A stretch of 64,000 bases of DNA from Candidatus Arcticimaribacter forsetii (GCF_910589745.1 NZ_OU342399.1:434001-498000), one strand, 5' to 3'. Shown: positions 11,601 through 19,051, counted from the stretch's first letter. Notes: generated by a model from the sequence alone, not told the origin. Numbers and translations are program-made.

Positions 11601-13067
11601 ATGCCTAGAATATATCAACTGTTTGGTCTGAAAAATAGGGAACAGAAACTAAGAAGAATTTTACCTAACTCAAATAATAAGGGTGTGCCAGAAGAAGTTA
11701 AAAAACTTCCGAATAAAAAGAAAAAAACTTTAAAATCAATTGCAGATGTATTATCTACATTAAAACGGGTACAGTTTACTTATACGGAAAACAACGGAAA
11801 AGTTCTTCCAGGCTATTTACCTACTTTAGGATTTGGCGGAACATTACAACCCACTCCAGGTTTTACCTTTGGAAGTCAAGCAGATGTTCGATACGAAGCG
11901 GCAAGAAATGGTTGGTTAACAGATTTCCCTGATTTTAATCAGCAATTCACGCAAGTACACAATAACCTGTTAAAGGTTTCTGGGCAACTAGACTTTGGAA
12001 AAGGATTATTAATTGACTTTTCTGCTGAACGTAATTACTCAGAAAATTTATCTGAGAACTTTTCGGTAATCGATGGAGAATACATTCCATTGAATCCTAA
12101 TAGTTACGGTAATTTTGGAATTTCTACTTTACTAATAAAAACAGCATTCAATACCCCCTCAGGTTCTTACAATCCGAATTTTGAAAAATTTAGAGAACAT
12201 AGGATTGTAATCGCACAAAGGCTAGCTTCGAAAGAAGGTATTCCATCAACAGAAGTTGATGAAGAAGGATTTCCTAGAGGTTATGGAAAGTCAAATCAAT
12301 CAGTAGTTATTCCCGCATTTTTAGCTGCGTATTCTGGTTCTTCAGCTGAAAATATTTCCTTAAACCCATTAAAGAAAACTCCGCTGCCTAATTGGAATTT
12401 AAAATACACAGGGTTGATGGATATAAAATCTTTGAAAAAAATATTCAATCGATTTTCATTAACACATGCTTATAGGTCGAGTTATACTATTAATAATTTC
12501 CAAACAAATTTAGATTACGACCCTTCAATTCCAAATCAATTAGACGAAGGAGGAAATTTTATTCCTTCAACTTTATATTCTAATTTAAATCTTGTAGAAC
12601 AATTTAATCCACTTTTGAGAGTCGATCTTGAACTAAAAAATTCATTTAAATTCTTAGCAGAATTAAAAACAGACCGAGCTCTTTCGTTAAGTCTAGACAA
12701 TAATTTACTTACAGAATCTAGAGGTCAAGAGTATATAATTGGAATGGGTTATCGAGTTAAAGATTTAAGGTTTAGAACACGCATTGGAGGAAAAAGAACT
12801 ACATTAAAAGGTGATTTAAATATTAAAGCAGACCTCTCATATCGTAATAACATCACAGTACTTAGAAATTTAGAGATCAACAACAATCAAGTTACTGCAG
12901 GACAAACCCTTTGGTCAATTAAACTAACCGCAGATTATTCTCTTTCAAGTAATCTAACAAGTCAATTTTTTTACGATCATAACTTTTCAAAGTTTGCAAT
13001 TTCATCAGCTTTTCCACAAACATCAATTCGATCGGGTGTAAGCATTCGATATAATTTTGGGAATTGA
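5646..13067 (+). CDS. sprA: T9SS outer membrane translocon SprA (Sov)
   Basis: SprA is the very large outer membrane beta-barrel through which type IX secretion cargo crosses; it is needed for gliding adhesins and secreted enzymes. The 2473 residues agree with the family length of about 2400-2500. A signal peptide (LCLIAVIFYSSAAITSLYG, cleaved before QD) is followed by N-terminal repeats, a long periplasmic/plug portion and a C-terminal barrel ending in SGVSIRYNFGN. The start is unusual: an in-frame TAA (the ruvA stop, 5637-5639) bars upstream extension, and the only initiator ahead of the signal peptide is TTG at 5646. It sits downstream of ruvA as in many Flavobacteriaceae and overlaps the upstream region of gcvH. 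Confidence 0.95.
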   Translation: MVKKKSACSKTLRLCLIAVIFYSSAAITSLYGQDTSDSTFELGTISFPKKASSLLDYDYDSEKDLYVYKKNNGEYPIDVPLVLTPKEYYRLFLKEQMNTYFKDKVTTITQKKGSAKENSQKDLLPEMYINSKFFSSVFGGNQIDVIPQGSIGIDLGVRYQKTDNPSFSPRNRRNFGFDFDQRISLSLLGKIGERLQITANYDTESTFDFQNLVKLEFNPPKVNDLSDYLPTSVSDKKNALEEKGNKVIDKVAGIAGKVNDKITALEDRVSSLQNKAGEYQNKINDFLNKPASEDAILQNIDIGNVNMPLNSTLISGAQSLMGVKAEVKFGRTNITGVLAEQRSQSQSVIAQGGGTIQEFSIFALDYEADRHFFLAHYFRDNYDDFLKNYPYINSPVQITRVEVWVTNRQSQTNNIRNIIALQDIGESDPNNTRLDELNPSFFNQPTPRGIPSNDANKLNPNTNSGSSFINESIRDVASVPNGFGPLNGKVKEGFDYAVLESARKLLPTEYTLNTQLGYLSLNQRLSNDEILGVAFQFTFQGEVYQVGEFANGGIEGTSITENMNQNQPPLVETNNLVVKLLKSSITDVRQPVWDLMMKNIYNTGAFQLEQEDFRLNILYSDPSPINYMTPVDETIWPEALENQILLRTLSLDRLNLYNDPEPEGDGFFDFVPGITVDPQYGRIIFPTVEPFGENLFKLLDNPDNSIEEYTNEITYNANQKKYVFRDMYALTQAGALETTEQNKFHLKGRYKSASGEGIAIGAFNVPRGSVKVTAGGRVLREGIDYTVNYRIGRVKIIDPGLQASNVPIQISVENNSFFGQQNKRFSGVDVIHQFNNNFVLGGTLINLSENPLTQKANYGTEPVNNTMMGINTNFSTELPFLTRLVNKLPNIETDVPSRISFRGEVARFIAGKPRNTQLEGQTNVYLDDFEGAQTNIDVKGFLAWNLSSVPSEGFRGSDANIDDLTGGYNRAKLAWYSVDPIFYTSQSRPSGISNDDISLNTTRRIFINEIFPEQDLVQGQSTFQPTLDLAYFPEEKGPYNNQEVDIFTRNPDQNWAGITRPINSTNFEQSNVEFIEFWLLDTFTELETQNQDLGSLIFHLGNISEDVLKDGRKQYENGLPGTEGASIQESNWGKTPAAQSLLYAFNTIEEDRLLQDVGIDGLNDEEERLVYSNGPIDDPAGDNYEYFVQATGGIVNRYKNYNGTDGNSPIAFSDTNRGSTAEPDTEDINRDQTMNTIDSYFEYRVPISKNMTVGNHPFVTDVRENVTVDLPNGQQLISRWIQFKVPIDKRYYQGTSFNTYFDNINGIEDLRSIRFMRMVLSDFETPVVFRFGTLDLVRGDWRRYNQSLNEDLLFNANTNVDISTVNILENENRVPINYVLPPEIQREQINNNNTIVRQNEQSLSFRVCDLQPMDSRGIYKSVEIDLRQYKELKMFIHAESVQGQTPLPGEGSEEAFDERLVAFIRIGTDYKDNYYQIEVPLKPSSFMEGVSNKLSAEEVWQPDFNSINVPIKFLSKLKAASIGKISNGPIYYDEDLNIIDEFTPISTLPGSKRYKFSVRGNPSLGSIKTMMIGVKNPSQTIGDNLCGEVWFNELRIAGIDSQGGWAAIGSLDANIADFATISASGRLSTIGFGSIEQSPNQRSREDLSQYDFVTNVNVGQLLPKKWGVQIPFNYNVGATQITPEYDPFYQDILLKDRLETATSKAQRDTIRNQAIDYTERKSISLIGVRKNSSSEKSRFYNIENFDFSYAYNEFSHRDYEIQNQSNKTVALSANYNHGFSPIEINPFKKIKVLNRKKYWQWLREVNFNLLPNNIAVSTNINRLFNSQRFREVYSQGVDASQQLALPDLQQRNFLFDWTYSINHNLSRSLKMNFTASSNNIVRNYYQDNEEGGASLVDKRKGIWDGLWDTGDPNRHFQSLTLNYKIPFKFIPILSFIDANYSYTGDFSWQRGSNVLADVEDLNGNFLGIVNTVQNANTQTLNGSISMPRIYQLFGLKNREQKLRRILPNSNNKGVPEEVKKLPNKKKKTLKSIADVLSTLKRVQFTYTENNGKVLPGYLPTLGFGGTLQPTPGFTFGSQADVRYEAARNGWLTDFPDFNQQFTQVHNNLLKVSGQLDFGKGLLIDFSAERNYSENLSENFSVIDGEYIPLNPNSYGNFGISTLLIKTAFNTPSGSYNPNFEKFREHRIVIAQRLASKEGIPSTEVDEEGFPRGYGKSNQSVVIPAFLAAYSGSSAENISLNPLKKTPLPNWNLKYTGLMDIKSLKKIFNRFSLTHAYRSSYTINNFQTNLDYDPSIPNQLDEGGNFIPSTLYSNLNLVEQFNPLLRVDLELKNSFKFLAELKTDRALSLSLDNNLLTESRGQEYIIGMGYRVKDLRFRTRIGGKRTTLKGDLNIKADLSYRNNITVLRNLEINNNQVTAGQTLWSIKLTADYSLSSNLTSQFFYDHNFSKFAISSAFPQTSIRSGVSIRYNFGN

Positions 13068-13081
13068 TAAATAGAATCAGT

Positions 13082-13089
13082 TATATTTG
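13082..13089 (+). promoter_or_regulatory. Possible gcvH -7 box inside or after the sprA end
   Basis: TATATTTG matches TAnnTTTG and lies 20 bp before the gcvH ATG. A TTTG at 13056-13059 could be the -33 box, but the spacing of 22 bp is at the long end. Confidence 0.4.
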
Positions 13090-13108
13090 TTTTTTAAACC
13101 AATATAAA

Positions 13109-13489
13109 ATGAATACACCTGCCAATTTACACTATACAAAAGACCATGAATGGATTTCGATTGAAGACGGAATTGCAACTGTTGGAATAACTGATTTTGC
13201 TCAGGGCGAATTAGGAGATATTGTATATGTTGAGGTCGAGACTCTGGATGAGAAACTTGAAATTTCTGAAGTTTTTGGAACAGTAGAAGCTGTAAAAACC
13301 GTTTCAGACCTTTTTATGCCCTTATCTGGTTCAATAATTGAACTCAACGAGTCTTTAGAAGATGAGCCAGAGTTAGTGAATGAAGATCCTTATGGTAAGG
13401 GTTGGATGATTAAAATTAAATTAGATGATGCTGCTCAAGTAAATGAACTTCTCGATTCATCTGCTTATAATGAATTGATTGGTGCCTAA
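13109..13489 (+). CDS. gcvH: Glycine cleavage system H protein
   Basis: The lipoyl carrier that shuttles the aminomethyl group between the P, T and L proteins of glycine cleavage. From the ATG at 13109 the product is 126 residues, the usual H-protein size, and begins MNTPANLHYTKDHEW as in flavobacterial homologues. The frame is open 15 codons further upstream, but that part would overlap sprA and has no counterpart in the family. The lipoyl-accepting Lys63 is in the expected VEAVKTVSD context. The gcvP and gcvT genes are not here, so the system is dispersed. The vanZ-like gene overlaps its 3' end. Confidence 0.95.
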   Translation: MNTPANLHYTKDHEWISIEDGIATVGITDFAQGELGDIVYVEVETLDEKLEISEVFGTVEAVKTVSDLFMPLSGSIIELNESLEDEPELVNEDPYGKGWMIKIKLDDAAQVNELLDSSAYNELIGA

Positions 13490-13862
13490 ATTTACCCTCT
13501 CATTTTTTTCTGGAATATGTTGCATAACAATTGTAATACTATCTACTATACCAATAAAAATAGCTCTAGAAGAGCCTTTGATTTTTGAAGTCGATAAGCT
13601 GGGTCATAGTTTTGCTTATTTTTGTTTTTCAATTAGTTTGTTTTTGGCTTTTATTGTGGATTGGAAACTTAAATCGCCAAAAAAGTGGACCATACTTGTT
13701 TCTTTTGGCCTGGGATTATTGTTAGAATTTACACAAGGAGCGTTGTTATCTTATCGTAGTTTTGAATTATATGATATACTAGCCAACACAATTGGTATTG
13801 TTTTATTTATTTTTTTGTCAAAAACCATTAAAAAATTATTGTCAAATGCTGTATTTTTATAA
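13482..13862 (+). CDS. VanZ-like family membrane protein
   Basis: About 126 residues with four predicted membrane segments and the family core: an acidic HSFAYF stretch (EVDKLGHSFAYFCFS) in the first half and LLLEFTQGALLSYRSFELYDILANTIGI in the second. VanZ-like proteins are linked to teicoplanin resistance in Gram-positives, but the function of the short flavobacterial form is unknown. No ATG is available: GTG at 13482 or TTG at 13479 must be used, inside the end of gcvH, which suggests translational coupling. The gcvH-vanZ pair is a recurrent neighbourhood in this family. Confidence 0.8.
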   Translation: MPKFTLSFFSGICCITIVILSTIPIKIALEEPLIFEVDKLGHSFAYFCFSISLFLAFIVDWKLKSPKKWTILVSFGLGLLLEFTQGALLSYRSFELYDILANTIGIVLFIFLSKTIKKLLSNAVFL

Positions 13863-13885
13863 ATTAGCCATCTAAATTAAGTTTT

Positions 13886-14593
13886 ATGCAACTGAAAAAA
13901 AATCCAAAAGCTGACCTAACTAAAAATAGCAGCCTTTATTTTGCTATAGGTCTTGCCGTAGTTCTTCTGTTTTCATGGGGAGCTCTCGAAAAGAAAACTT
14001 ATGAAAAGTCAGACTTTGAACTTCAATCTTTAAATATCGATGACGAAGACGAAGAGGAAGTACCTATTACTGAGCAAATAAAAACCCCACCGCCACCGCC
14101 ACCGCCGCCACCGGCGCCTGAGGTAATCGAAATTGTTGAAGATGAAGAAGAAGTTGAAGAAACTGTAATCGAATCTACAGAAACAGATCAAGAAGATATC
14201 GTTGAGATTGAAGAGGTTGAGGAAGAAGAATTTGATGACTCTCCAGTTCCTTTTGCAGTTATCGAAGATGTACCATTATACCCTGGTTGTGAGCGTGTAG
14301 CTAAGTCAGAACGAAGAAAATGTTTTCAAGACCAAATAAACAAACACATCCGTAAAAATTTCCGTTATCCTGAAATTGCACAAGAAATGGGAATTCAAGG
14401 TCGTGTTTATGTGAACTTTATAATCGCAGAAGACGGAAGAATTACAAACGTAAGAATGCGTGGACCAGATAAAAATTTAGAAAAAGAAGCAGCAAGAATT
14501 ATTTCAAAGCTTCCAAGAATGACTCCTGGAAAACAAAGAGGTCGTCCTGTACGTGTTCCTTTTAGTATCCCAATTACCTTTAGATTACAATAA
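13886..14593 (+). CDS. Energy transducer TonB family protein
   Basis: Transmits proton-motive force from ExbBD in the inner membrane to outer membrane receptors such as SusC. The 235 residues show a short cytoplasmic N-terminus, one membrane anchor (about 18-36), an acidic/proline-rich periplasmic spacer with nine consecutive prolines near residues 68-77 and a run of E/V repeats, and a C-terminal TonB domain (about 130-235) with the conserved YPEIAQEMGIQGRVYVNFII stretch. It is followed by a terminator. Which receptor it serves cannot be told; several TonB paralogues are normal in Flavobacteria. Confidence 0.9.
   Translation: MQLKKNPKADLTKNSSLYFAIGLAVVLLFSWGALEKKTYEKSDFELQSLNIDDEDEEEVPITEQIKTPPPPPPPPPAPEVIEIVEDEEEVEETVIESTETDQEDIVEIEEVEEEEFDDSPVPFAVIEDVPLYPGCERVAKSERRKCFQDQINKHIRKNFRYPEIAQEMGIQGRVYVNFIIAEDGRITNVRMRGPDKNLEKEAARIISKLPRMTPGKQRGRPVRVPFSIPITFRLQ
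14086..14117 (+). repeat. CCA/CCG triplet repeat encoding the TonB polyproline spacer
   Basis: Consecutive CCA and CCG codons form a GC-rich microrepeat inside a very AT-rich gene. It encodes nine prolines and could change length by replication slippage. Confidence 0.7.
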
Positions 14594-14616
14594 AAATAGT
14601 TCCTCTATATAATATA

Positions 14617-14645
14617 AAAGCCCGAAGTATACTTCGGGCTTTTTA
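14617..14645 (+). terminator. Rho-independent terminator after the TonB gene
   Basis: A perfect 10-bp stem AGCCCGAAGT/ACTTCGGGCT with a 2-nt loop is followed by TTTTTATTT. It closes the gcvH-vanZ-tonB block. Confidence 0.9.
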
Positions 14646-14696
14646 TTTCCGGCTAATTTAGATTTATGTTTCTATGGTAAATAAGCTATTGTACAT

Positions 14697-14704
14697 TATC
14701 TTTG
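14697..14704 (+). promoter_or_regulatory. Predicted -7 box of the oxidase assembly operon
   Basis: TATCTTTG matches TAnnTTTG 9 bp before the ctaB ATG. I see no good TTG at -33. It lies directly after a terminator, where a promoter is needed. Confidence 0.45.
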
Positions 14705-14713
14705 CACCTTAAT

Positions 14714-15625
14714 ATGAACGTAGAGAAAATTCAAATAGAAACTACTAAGCAATCTTCCTTTTCAATTTTTTTGGACGACTTTAAACAGTTGACCAAGGTG
14801 AGGCTGGCTGTAAGTGTTGTTTTCTCTTCGATTGCAGGTTATTTATTGGCAGCAGAAATTCCAGTTTTAATAGATATAATTTTATTAGCCTTTGGAGGGT
14901 ATTTTATGGTTGGAGCATCAAATGCATTCAATCAAATAATAGAGAAAGACCTCGATCTTTTGATGACAAGAACTCAAAATCGTCCCTTACCTTCTGGGAG
15001 AATGAGTGTACAATCCGCTTTAATTATTGCAATTATATTAACTGTTCTTGGTTTATTGGTATTGTATACAATCAACACTAGGACTGCATTCTTTGGAGGT
15101 ATTTCAATTTTCTTGTACGTATGTATATATACTCCACTTAAAACAAAAACACCTCTAGCGGTTTTTGTAGGTGCTTTTCCAGGTGCGATTCCTTTCATGC
15201 TCGGTTGGGTAGCTTACACAGATCAATTTGGTATTGAATCTGGAGTTTTATTTATGATTCAATTTTTTTGGCAGTTCCCCCATTTTTGGGCAATTGGTTG
15301 GATGCTGGACGACGACTACAAGAAAGCAGGCTTCAAAATGCTTCCTTCAGGTAATCCAGATAATGCAACCGCATTCCAAATAGTGTTTTATACCCTATGG
15401 ATGCTTGTTATATCCTTATTACCAGCTACAGCTTATACAGGGACTTTTAATTTAAGTATGATTGCAACAATAATTGTTGGTTGCATCGGATTTGTAATGT
15501 TATACTTTGCTATTCAATTGATGATTCAAAAAACAAAAGAATCAGCAAAAAAATTAATGTTTACAAGTGTAGGGTACATAACACTTCTACAGATTATGTA
15601 TGTAATAGATAAAATGATTTTGTAA
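14714..15625 (+). CDS. ctaB: Protoheme IX farnesyltransferase (heme O synthase)
   Basis: A UbiA-family integral membrane prenyltransferase that adds a farnesyl group to heme B to make heme O for heme-copper oxidases. The 303-residue protein carries the first Asp-rich motif in NAFNQIIEKDLDLLMTRTQN and the second region as DDDYKKAGFKMLP, with about nine membrane helices. The ATG at 14714 was chosen because the -7 box lies just upstream. The next gene begins immediately after its stop, so translation is coupled with the oxidase subunit genes. Also called cyoE. Confidence 0.95.
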   Translation: MNVEKIQIETTKQSSFSIFLDDFKQLTKVRLAVSVVFSSIAGYLLAAEIPVLIDIILLAFGGYFMVGASNAFNQIIEKDLDLLMTRTQNRPLPSGRMSVQSALIIAIILTVLGLLVLYTINTRTAFFGGISIFLYVCIYTPLKTKTPLAVFVGAFPGAIPFMLGWVAYTDQFGIESGVLFMIQFFWQFPHFWAIGWMLDDDYKKAGFKMLPSGNPDNATAFQIVFYTLWMLVISLLPATAYTGTFNLSMIATIIVGCIGFVMLYFAIQLMIQKTKESAKKLMFTSVGYITLLQIMYVIDKMIL

Positions 15626-16198
15626 ATGGAAAAGACGATGCAAGAAAAGAACGCAAGAGCAAAGAAAATGATGCTTTGGTTTGCAATGATAAGTATGACA
15701 ATGACTTTTGCAGGTTTAACTAGTGCTTATGTAGTAAGTAGTTCTCGAGCAGATTGGTTATCTTCTTTCGAACTCCCAACCCAATTTTTATATAGTACAC
15801 TCTTAATATTAACAAGCAGCATTACTTTTTTTCTTGGAAAAAAAGCACTTGAAAAAGGTAAATTGGCACTTCAGAAAATATTTCTTTGGGCTACTTTGGC
15901 GCTTACGATTTTGTTTATTTATTTCCAGTTTACTGGATTTTCAGAAATTATATCGCAAGGTTACTACTTTACTGGAGCAGCTAGTTCGATTACTACCTCA
16001 TTTATCTATGTATTGGTTTTACTCCATTTAGCCCACGTTTTTGGAGGTTTAATCGTACTATCAATTGTAATAATTCAAACGTATAGAAATGCATACTCAC
16101 CCGACCAAAAGTTAGGTTATGAGTTGGCGGAATTGTTTTGGCATTTTCTGGATTTTTTATGGATTTATTTATACGTTTTCGTAACGGTCTATAGTTAA
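15626..16198 (+). CDS. Cytochrome c oxidase subunit III family protein, short form
   Basis: A 190-residue, five-helix heme-copper oxidase subunit III-like protein. It starts with KKMMLWFAMISMTMTFAGLTSAYVV and ends with ELFWHFLDFLWIYLYVFV, both hallmarks of subunit III. Subunit III stabilises the oxidase and helps proton uptake. It is a paralogue of the next gene, lacking that gene's large extramembrane insert. It starts on the base after the ctaB stop. The exact oxidase it belongs to is not shown, since subunits I and II are elsewhere. Confidence 0.88.
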   Translation: MEKTMQEKNARAKKMMLWFAMISMTMTFAGLTSAYVVSSSRADWLSSFELPTQFLYSTLLILTSSITFFLGKKALEKGKLALQKIFLWATLALTILFIYFQFTGFSEIISQGYYFTGAASSITTSFIYVLVLLHLAHVFGGLIVLSIVIIQTYRNAYSPDQKLGYELAELFWHFLDFLWIYLYVFVTVYS

Positions 16199-16240
16199 AA
16201 AAAATACTATTTTTGTAAAATTAAAATTTGAAACTTTTTT

Positions 16241-17221
16241 ATGGAAGTTAATGTAAGCAACACAACAGAAGAAACGAATGTATGGGGTGGAGGAAATAAA
16301 CCATTAAATGCAAGCTATGGGAAAATGATGATGTGGTTTTTCATCGTTTCTGATGCACTAACATTTACAGGCTTTTTAGTGGCCTATGGTTTTTCCAGAT
16401 TTAAAAATATTGATTCTTGGCCTATTGCCGACGAAGTGTTTACTCACTTCCCTTTTTTACATGGAATAGATGCTCCGATGTATTATGTAGCCTTGATGAC
16501 TTTCATCCTGATTTTCTCATCAGTTACTATGGTTTTAGCAGTAGATGCTGGACACCATATGAACAAAGCTAAAGTTACTTTTTATATGCTTCTTACTATT
16601 ATTGGTGGAGCTATATTTGTTGGGTCTCAAGCTTGGGAATGGAAAAACTTTATCAAAGGAGAATATGGAGCTCTTGAAACAAAAGGAGGTCAAATCCTTC
16701 AGTTTGTGGATTCAGAAACTGGAAAACGAGTTGCTTTAGCTGATTTTGCAGTTGAGATCGATTCGCCAAGAGAAACACACCAAGAAAGTAATGGTATTTG
16801 GTTTGTGGGTGAAACTACATTACCAAGTTATAGTTTAGAAGAAGTAACAACTGGGTTCAAGTCTCACGCAAACCTTGCTATCAAAAGTGAAAAAATAGAT
16901 GAGTCTGGTCATAAGATTATACTTTCAAGAGAGGAATCCTTGTTACAATTAGAAGGAGCTATCAATGTTGTTGAAGGGGCAAACTTGATTCACAACGAAT
17001 ACGGAAATAGATTGTTCGCCGACTTCTTTTTCTTCATTACCGGATTCCACGGATTCCACGTATTGTCTGGTGTTGTAATTAATATTATTATTTTCTTCAA
17101 CGTAATAATGGGAACTTACGAGAAGCGAGGGCACTATGAAATGGTTGAGAAAGTAGGACTATACTGGCACTTTGTAGATTTAGTTTGGGTATTTGTATTT
17201 ACATTCTTCTACCTAGTTTAA
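16241..17221 (+). CDS. ctaE: Cytochrome c oxidase subunit III with large central insert
   Basis: A 326-residue subunit III homologue. N-terminal helices (KMMMWFFIVSDALTFTGFLVAY) and C-terminal helices (FFFFITGFHGFHVLSGVV, then LYWHFVDLVWVFVF) match the family. Between them, residues about 140-255 form a charged, soluble stretch that the short paralogue upstream lacks. The family usually has 190-260 residues, so this insert accounts for the extra length; similar long forms occur in other Flavobacteria. It lies in the oxidase operon between the short subunit III and the subunit IV-like gene. Confidence 0.9.
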   Translation: MEVNVSNTTEETNVWGGGNKPLNASYGKMMMWFFIVSDALTFTGFLVAYGFSRFKNIDSWPIADEVFTHFPFLHGIDAPMYYVALMTFILIFSSVTMVLAVDAGHHMNKAKVTFYMLLTIIGGAIFVGSQAWEWKNFIKGEYGALETKGGQILQFVDSETGKRVALADFAVEIDSPRETHQESNGIWFVGETTLPSYSLEEVTTGFKSHANLAIKSEKIDESGHKIILSREESLLQLEGAINVVEGANLIHNEYGNRLFADFFFFITGFHGFHVLSGVVINIIIFFNVIMGTYEKRGHYEMVEKVGLYWHFVDLVWVFVFTFFYLV

Positions 17222-17240
17222 TTAATAAAAAATATATACC

Positions 17241-17624
17241 ATGGCACACGATACAGAAAATTTAGCCATTTTTAGAGGATTATTAAAATTCAAATCAAAC
17301 GTTCAGAAAATCTGGGGTGTTTTGATCTTTTTATCTATCGTAACAACAATAGAAGTAGTCCTCGGAATTGTAAAACCCCAAAGTTTAATGGGGATGTTTT
17401 TAGGGATGAAACTTCTTAACTGGATTTTCATCATCTTAACAATTGTAAAAGCATATTATATTGCTTGGGACTTTATGCACATCCGAGACGAAAAATCTGG
17501 ATTTAAAGGATCTATTGTACTTCCTTTAGTGATCTTGATACCTTACTTAAGCTGGATTCTTTTAGTAGAAGCAGATTATATCTTTGAGGTTATGCGTACC
17601 GGTTTTGTGAGCTGGAACTTCTAA
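17241..17624 (+). CDS. Cytochrome c oxidase subunit IV-like (CtaF/CyoD-type) protein
   Basis: A 127-residue protein with three predicted membrane helices and the pattern of the prokaryotic cytochrome c oxidase subunit IV family (VWGVLIFLSIVTTIEVVLG, then LNWIFIILTIVKAYYIAWDFMHI). It is an accessory structural subunit of the terminal oxidase. It starts 20 bp after the long subunit III gene and 8 bp before the next gene, so it is clearly part of the same operon. Confidence 0.88.
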   Translation: MAHDTENLAIFRGLLKFKSNVQKIWGVLIFLSIVTTIEVVLGIVKPQSLMGMFLGMKLLNWIFIILTIVKAYYIAWDFMHIRDEKSGFKGSIVLPLVILIPYLSWILLVEADYIFEVMRTGFVSWNF

Positions 17625-17632
17625 AATATTAA

Positions 17633-18298
17633 ATGAAAAATAATGCATATAAAAAGTATTTAGTACTCGGGATTTTATTTGTATTCCCAATCGTTATTTA
17701 TTTATTTTTTGCTTCAGGAATTAATAATTTCGCAAAGCTTCCTGTGCTTACTAAAGATATCCCTGAGATAGAAAGATGGACATCTCTTTCTGGCACTCCC
17801 GTTAAGTTTAACAACAAAATAACCATTCTTGGTTTTTGGGGAAATGATTTAGAGGAAAAAAAAGGAGACGCTTTCAATTTAAATCAGAAAATTTACAAAC
17901 GCTTTTATCAATTTAAAGATTTCCAGTTTGTGATAGCTGTTCAAGACAGTCTTCAAGATGAAATCAAAGAAATTATTTCTGAAATTGAAATTGGGGTTGG
18001 AACAGATATGGTTAAATGGAATTTCATATTCGGCACACCTAATGAAATCGAAGACCTTTTTAATAGTTTAAAGAGCGATGTTATTTTATCTGACAAACAG
18101 AGCACATCTACCGTTTTTATATTAGACAGAGAGTCTAAATTACGTGGAAGAGACGACGATGAGGATGTCGGAACTCTTTACGGGTATAATGCATCTTCTG
18201 TTGCTTCTTTAAATAATAAGATGACAGATGATGTAAAGGTTATTCTAGCGGAATATCGGTTAGCTCTAAAAAAGAACAATTCTAACCGTCAAAAGTAG
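17633..18298 (+). CDS. Membrane-anchored SCO/thioredoxin-fold-like protein lacking Cys and His
   Basis: A 221-residue protein with one N-terminal membrane anchor (about 9-28) and a soluble domain. I do not know a characterised homologue. Its layout parallels the SCO protein encoded next: an ITILGFWGND strand where SCO has VYVVEFFFTSC, a KWNFIFGTPNEIEDLFN segment where SCO has HWNFLTGPKTSVYELAN, a TVFILDRESKLRGRDDDED strand where SCO has YFALIDKKGFIRSRQDDYG, and a similar C-terminal helix. The protein contains no Cys and no His, so it cannot bind copper like SCO. It may be a degenerate SCO paralogue acting as a scaffold or partner; this rests on visual alignment. Confidence 0.75.
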   Translation: MKNNAYKKYLVLGILFVFPIVIYLFFASGINNFAKLPVLTKDIPEIERWTSLSGTPVKFNNKITILGFWGNDLEEKKGDAFNLNQKIYKRFYQFKDFQFVIAVQDSLQDEIKEIISEIEIGVGTDMVKWNFIFGTPNEIEDLFNSLKSDVILSDKQSTSTVFILDRESKLRGRDDDEDVGTLYGYNASSVASLNNKMTDDVKVILAEYRLALKKNNSNRQK

Positions 18299-18346
18299 AA
18301 AACTTCTTTTAGTAGGTTTTTAGTATTAAATTAACCATATGAACAT

Positions 18347-19051
18347 ATGAAGAAATCTTCTTACATTGGACTAATAATCATCATAATAATTTTTGCGGTT
18401 ATTGTTGTTCCCAAAATAATTGATCGGTTTTCTAATAATTTAATTGTGGAAAGTAGCAGGTCTGTTAAGCCCGGTTTTAAAGCGCTAGATTATATTAAGA
18501 TTAATGGTGAGGCAAAAAAAGTTCCTGATTTTTTATTTCTAAATCAAGACAGTCTGTATATATCAAATGAAGATTATTTAGGAAAGGTTTATGTAGTAGA
18601 ATTCTTTTTTACCAGCTGCCCTTCAATCTGTCCTATAATGAATAGGAATATGAAAATATTAAATGACCAGTTTGAATCTAACAATGATTTTGGTATTGCA
18701 TCTTTTACAATAGATCCGGATCATGATACTCCCTCGGTACTAAAAAAGTATGCAGAAGGGTATGTTGGAAACTCAAATCATTGGAATTTTTTAACTGGAC
18801 CTAAAACATCAGTTTACGAATTAGCAAATACAGGATTTAATATATTTGCTGAAATAAACCCAGCAGTTGCAGGAGGTTTTGAGCACCAAGGATATTTTGC
18901 TCTAATAGATAAGAAAGGTTTTATAAGATCTCGTCAAGATGATTATGGAAACCCAATTGTTTATTATCTTGGTATAGATCAAGATGGTGTTGATGAGCAA
19001 GGAGTAGACATGCTTCTAACAGACATTAAACTATTACTTAACGAATACTAA
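18347..19051 (+). CDS. SCO1/SenC family copper chaperone
   Basis: SCO proteins deliver copper to, or reduce, the CuA site of cytochrome oxidase. The 234-residue protein has an N-terminal membrane anchor (about 6-24) and a thioredoxin-like domain facing the periplasm. The copper ligands are complete: C91 and C95 in the CPSIC motif and H180 in EHQGYFALID. It follows the Cys/His-free SCO-like gene after 48 bp and precedes the DUF420 gene by 6 bp, all within the oxidase assembly cluster. Confidence 0.93.
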   Translation: MKKSSYIGLIIIIIIFAVIVVPKIIDRFSNNLIVESSRSVKPGFKALDYIKINGEAKKVPDFLFLNQDSLYISNEDYLGKVYVVEFFFTSCPSICPIMNRNMKILNDQFESNNDFGIASFTIDPDHDTPSVLKKYAEGYVGNSNHWNFLTGPKTSVYELANTGFNIFAEINPAVAGGFEHQGYFALIDKKGFIRSRQDDYGNPIVYYLGIDQDGVDEQGVDMLLTDIKLLLNEY

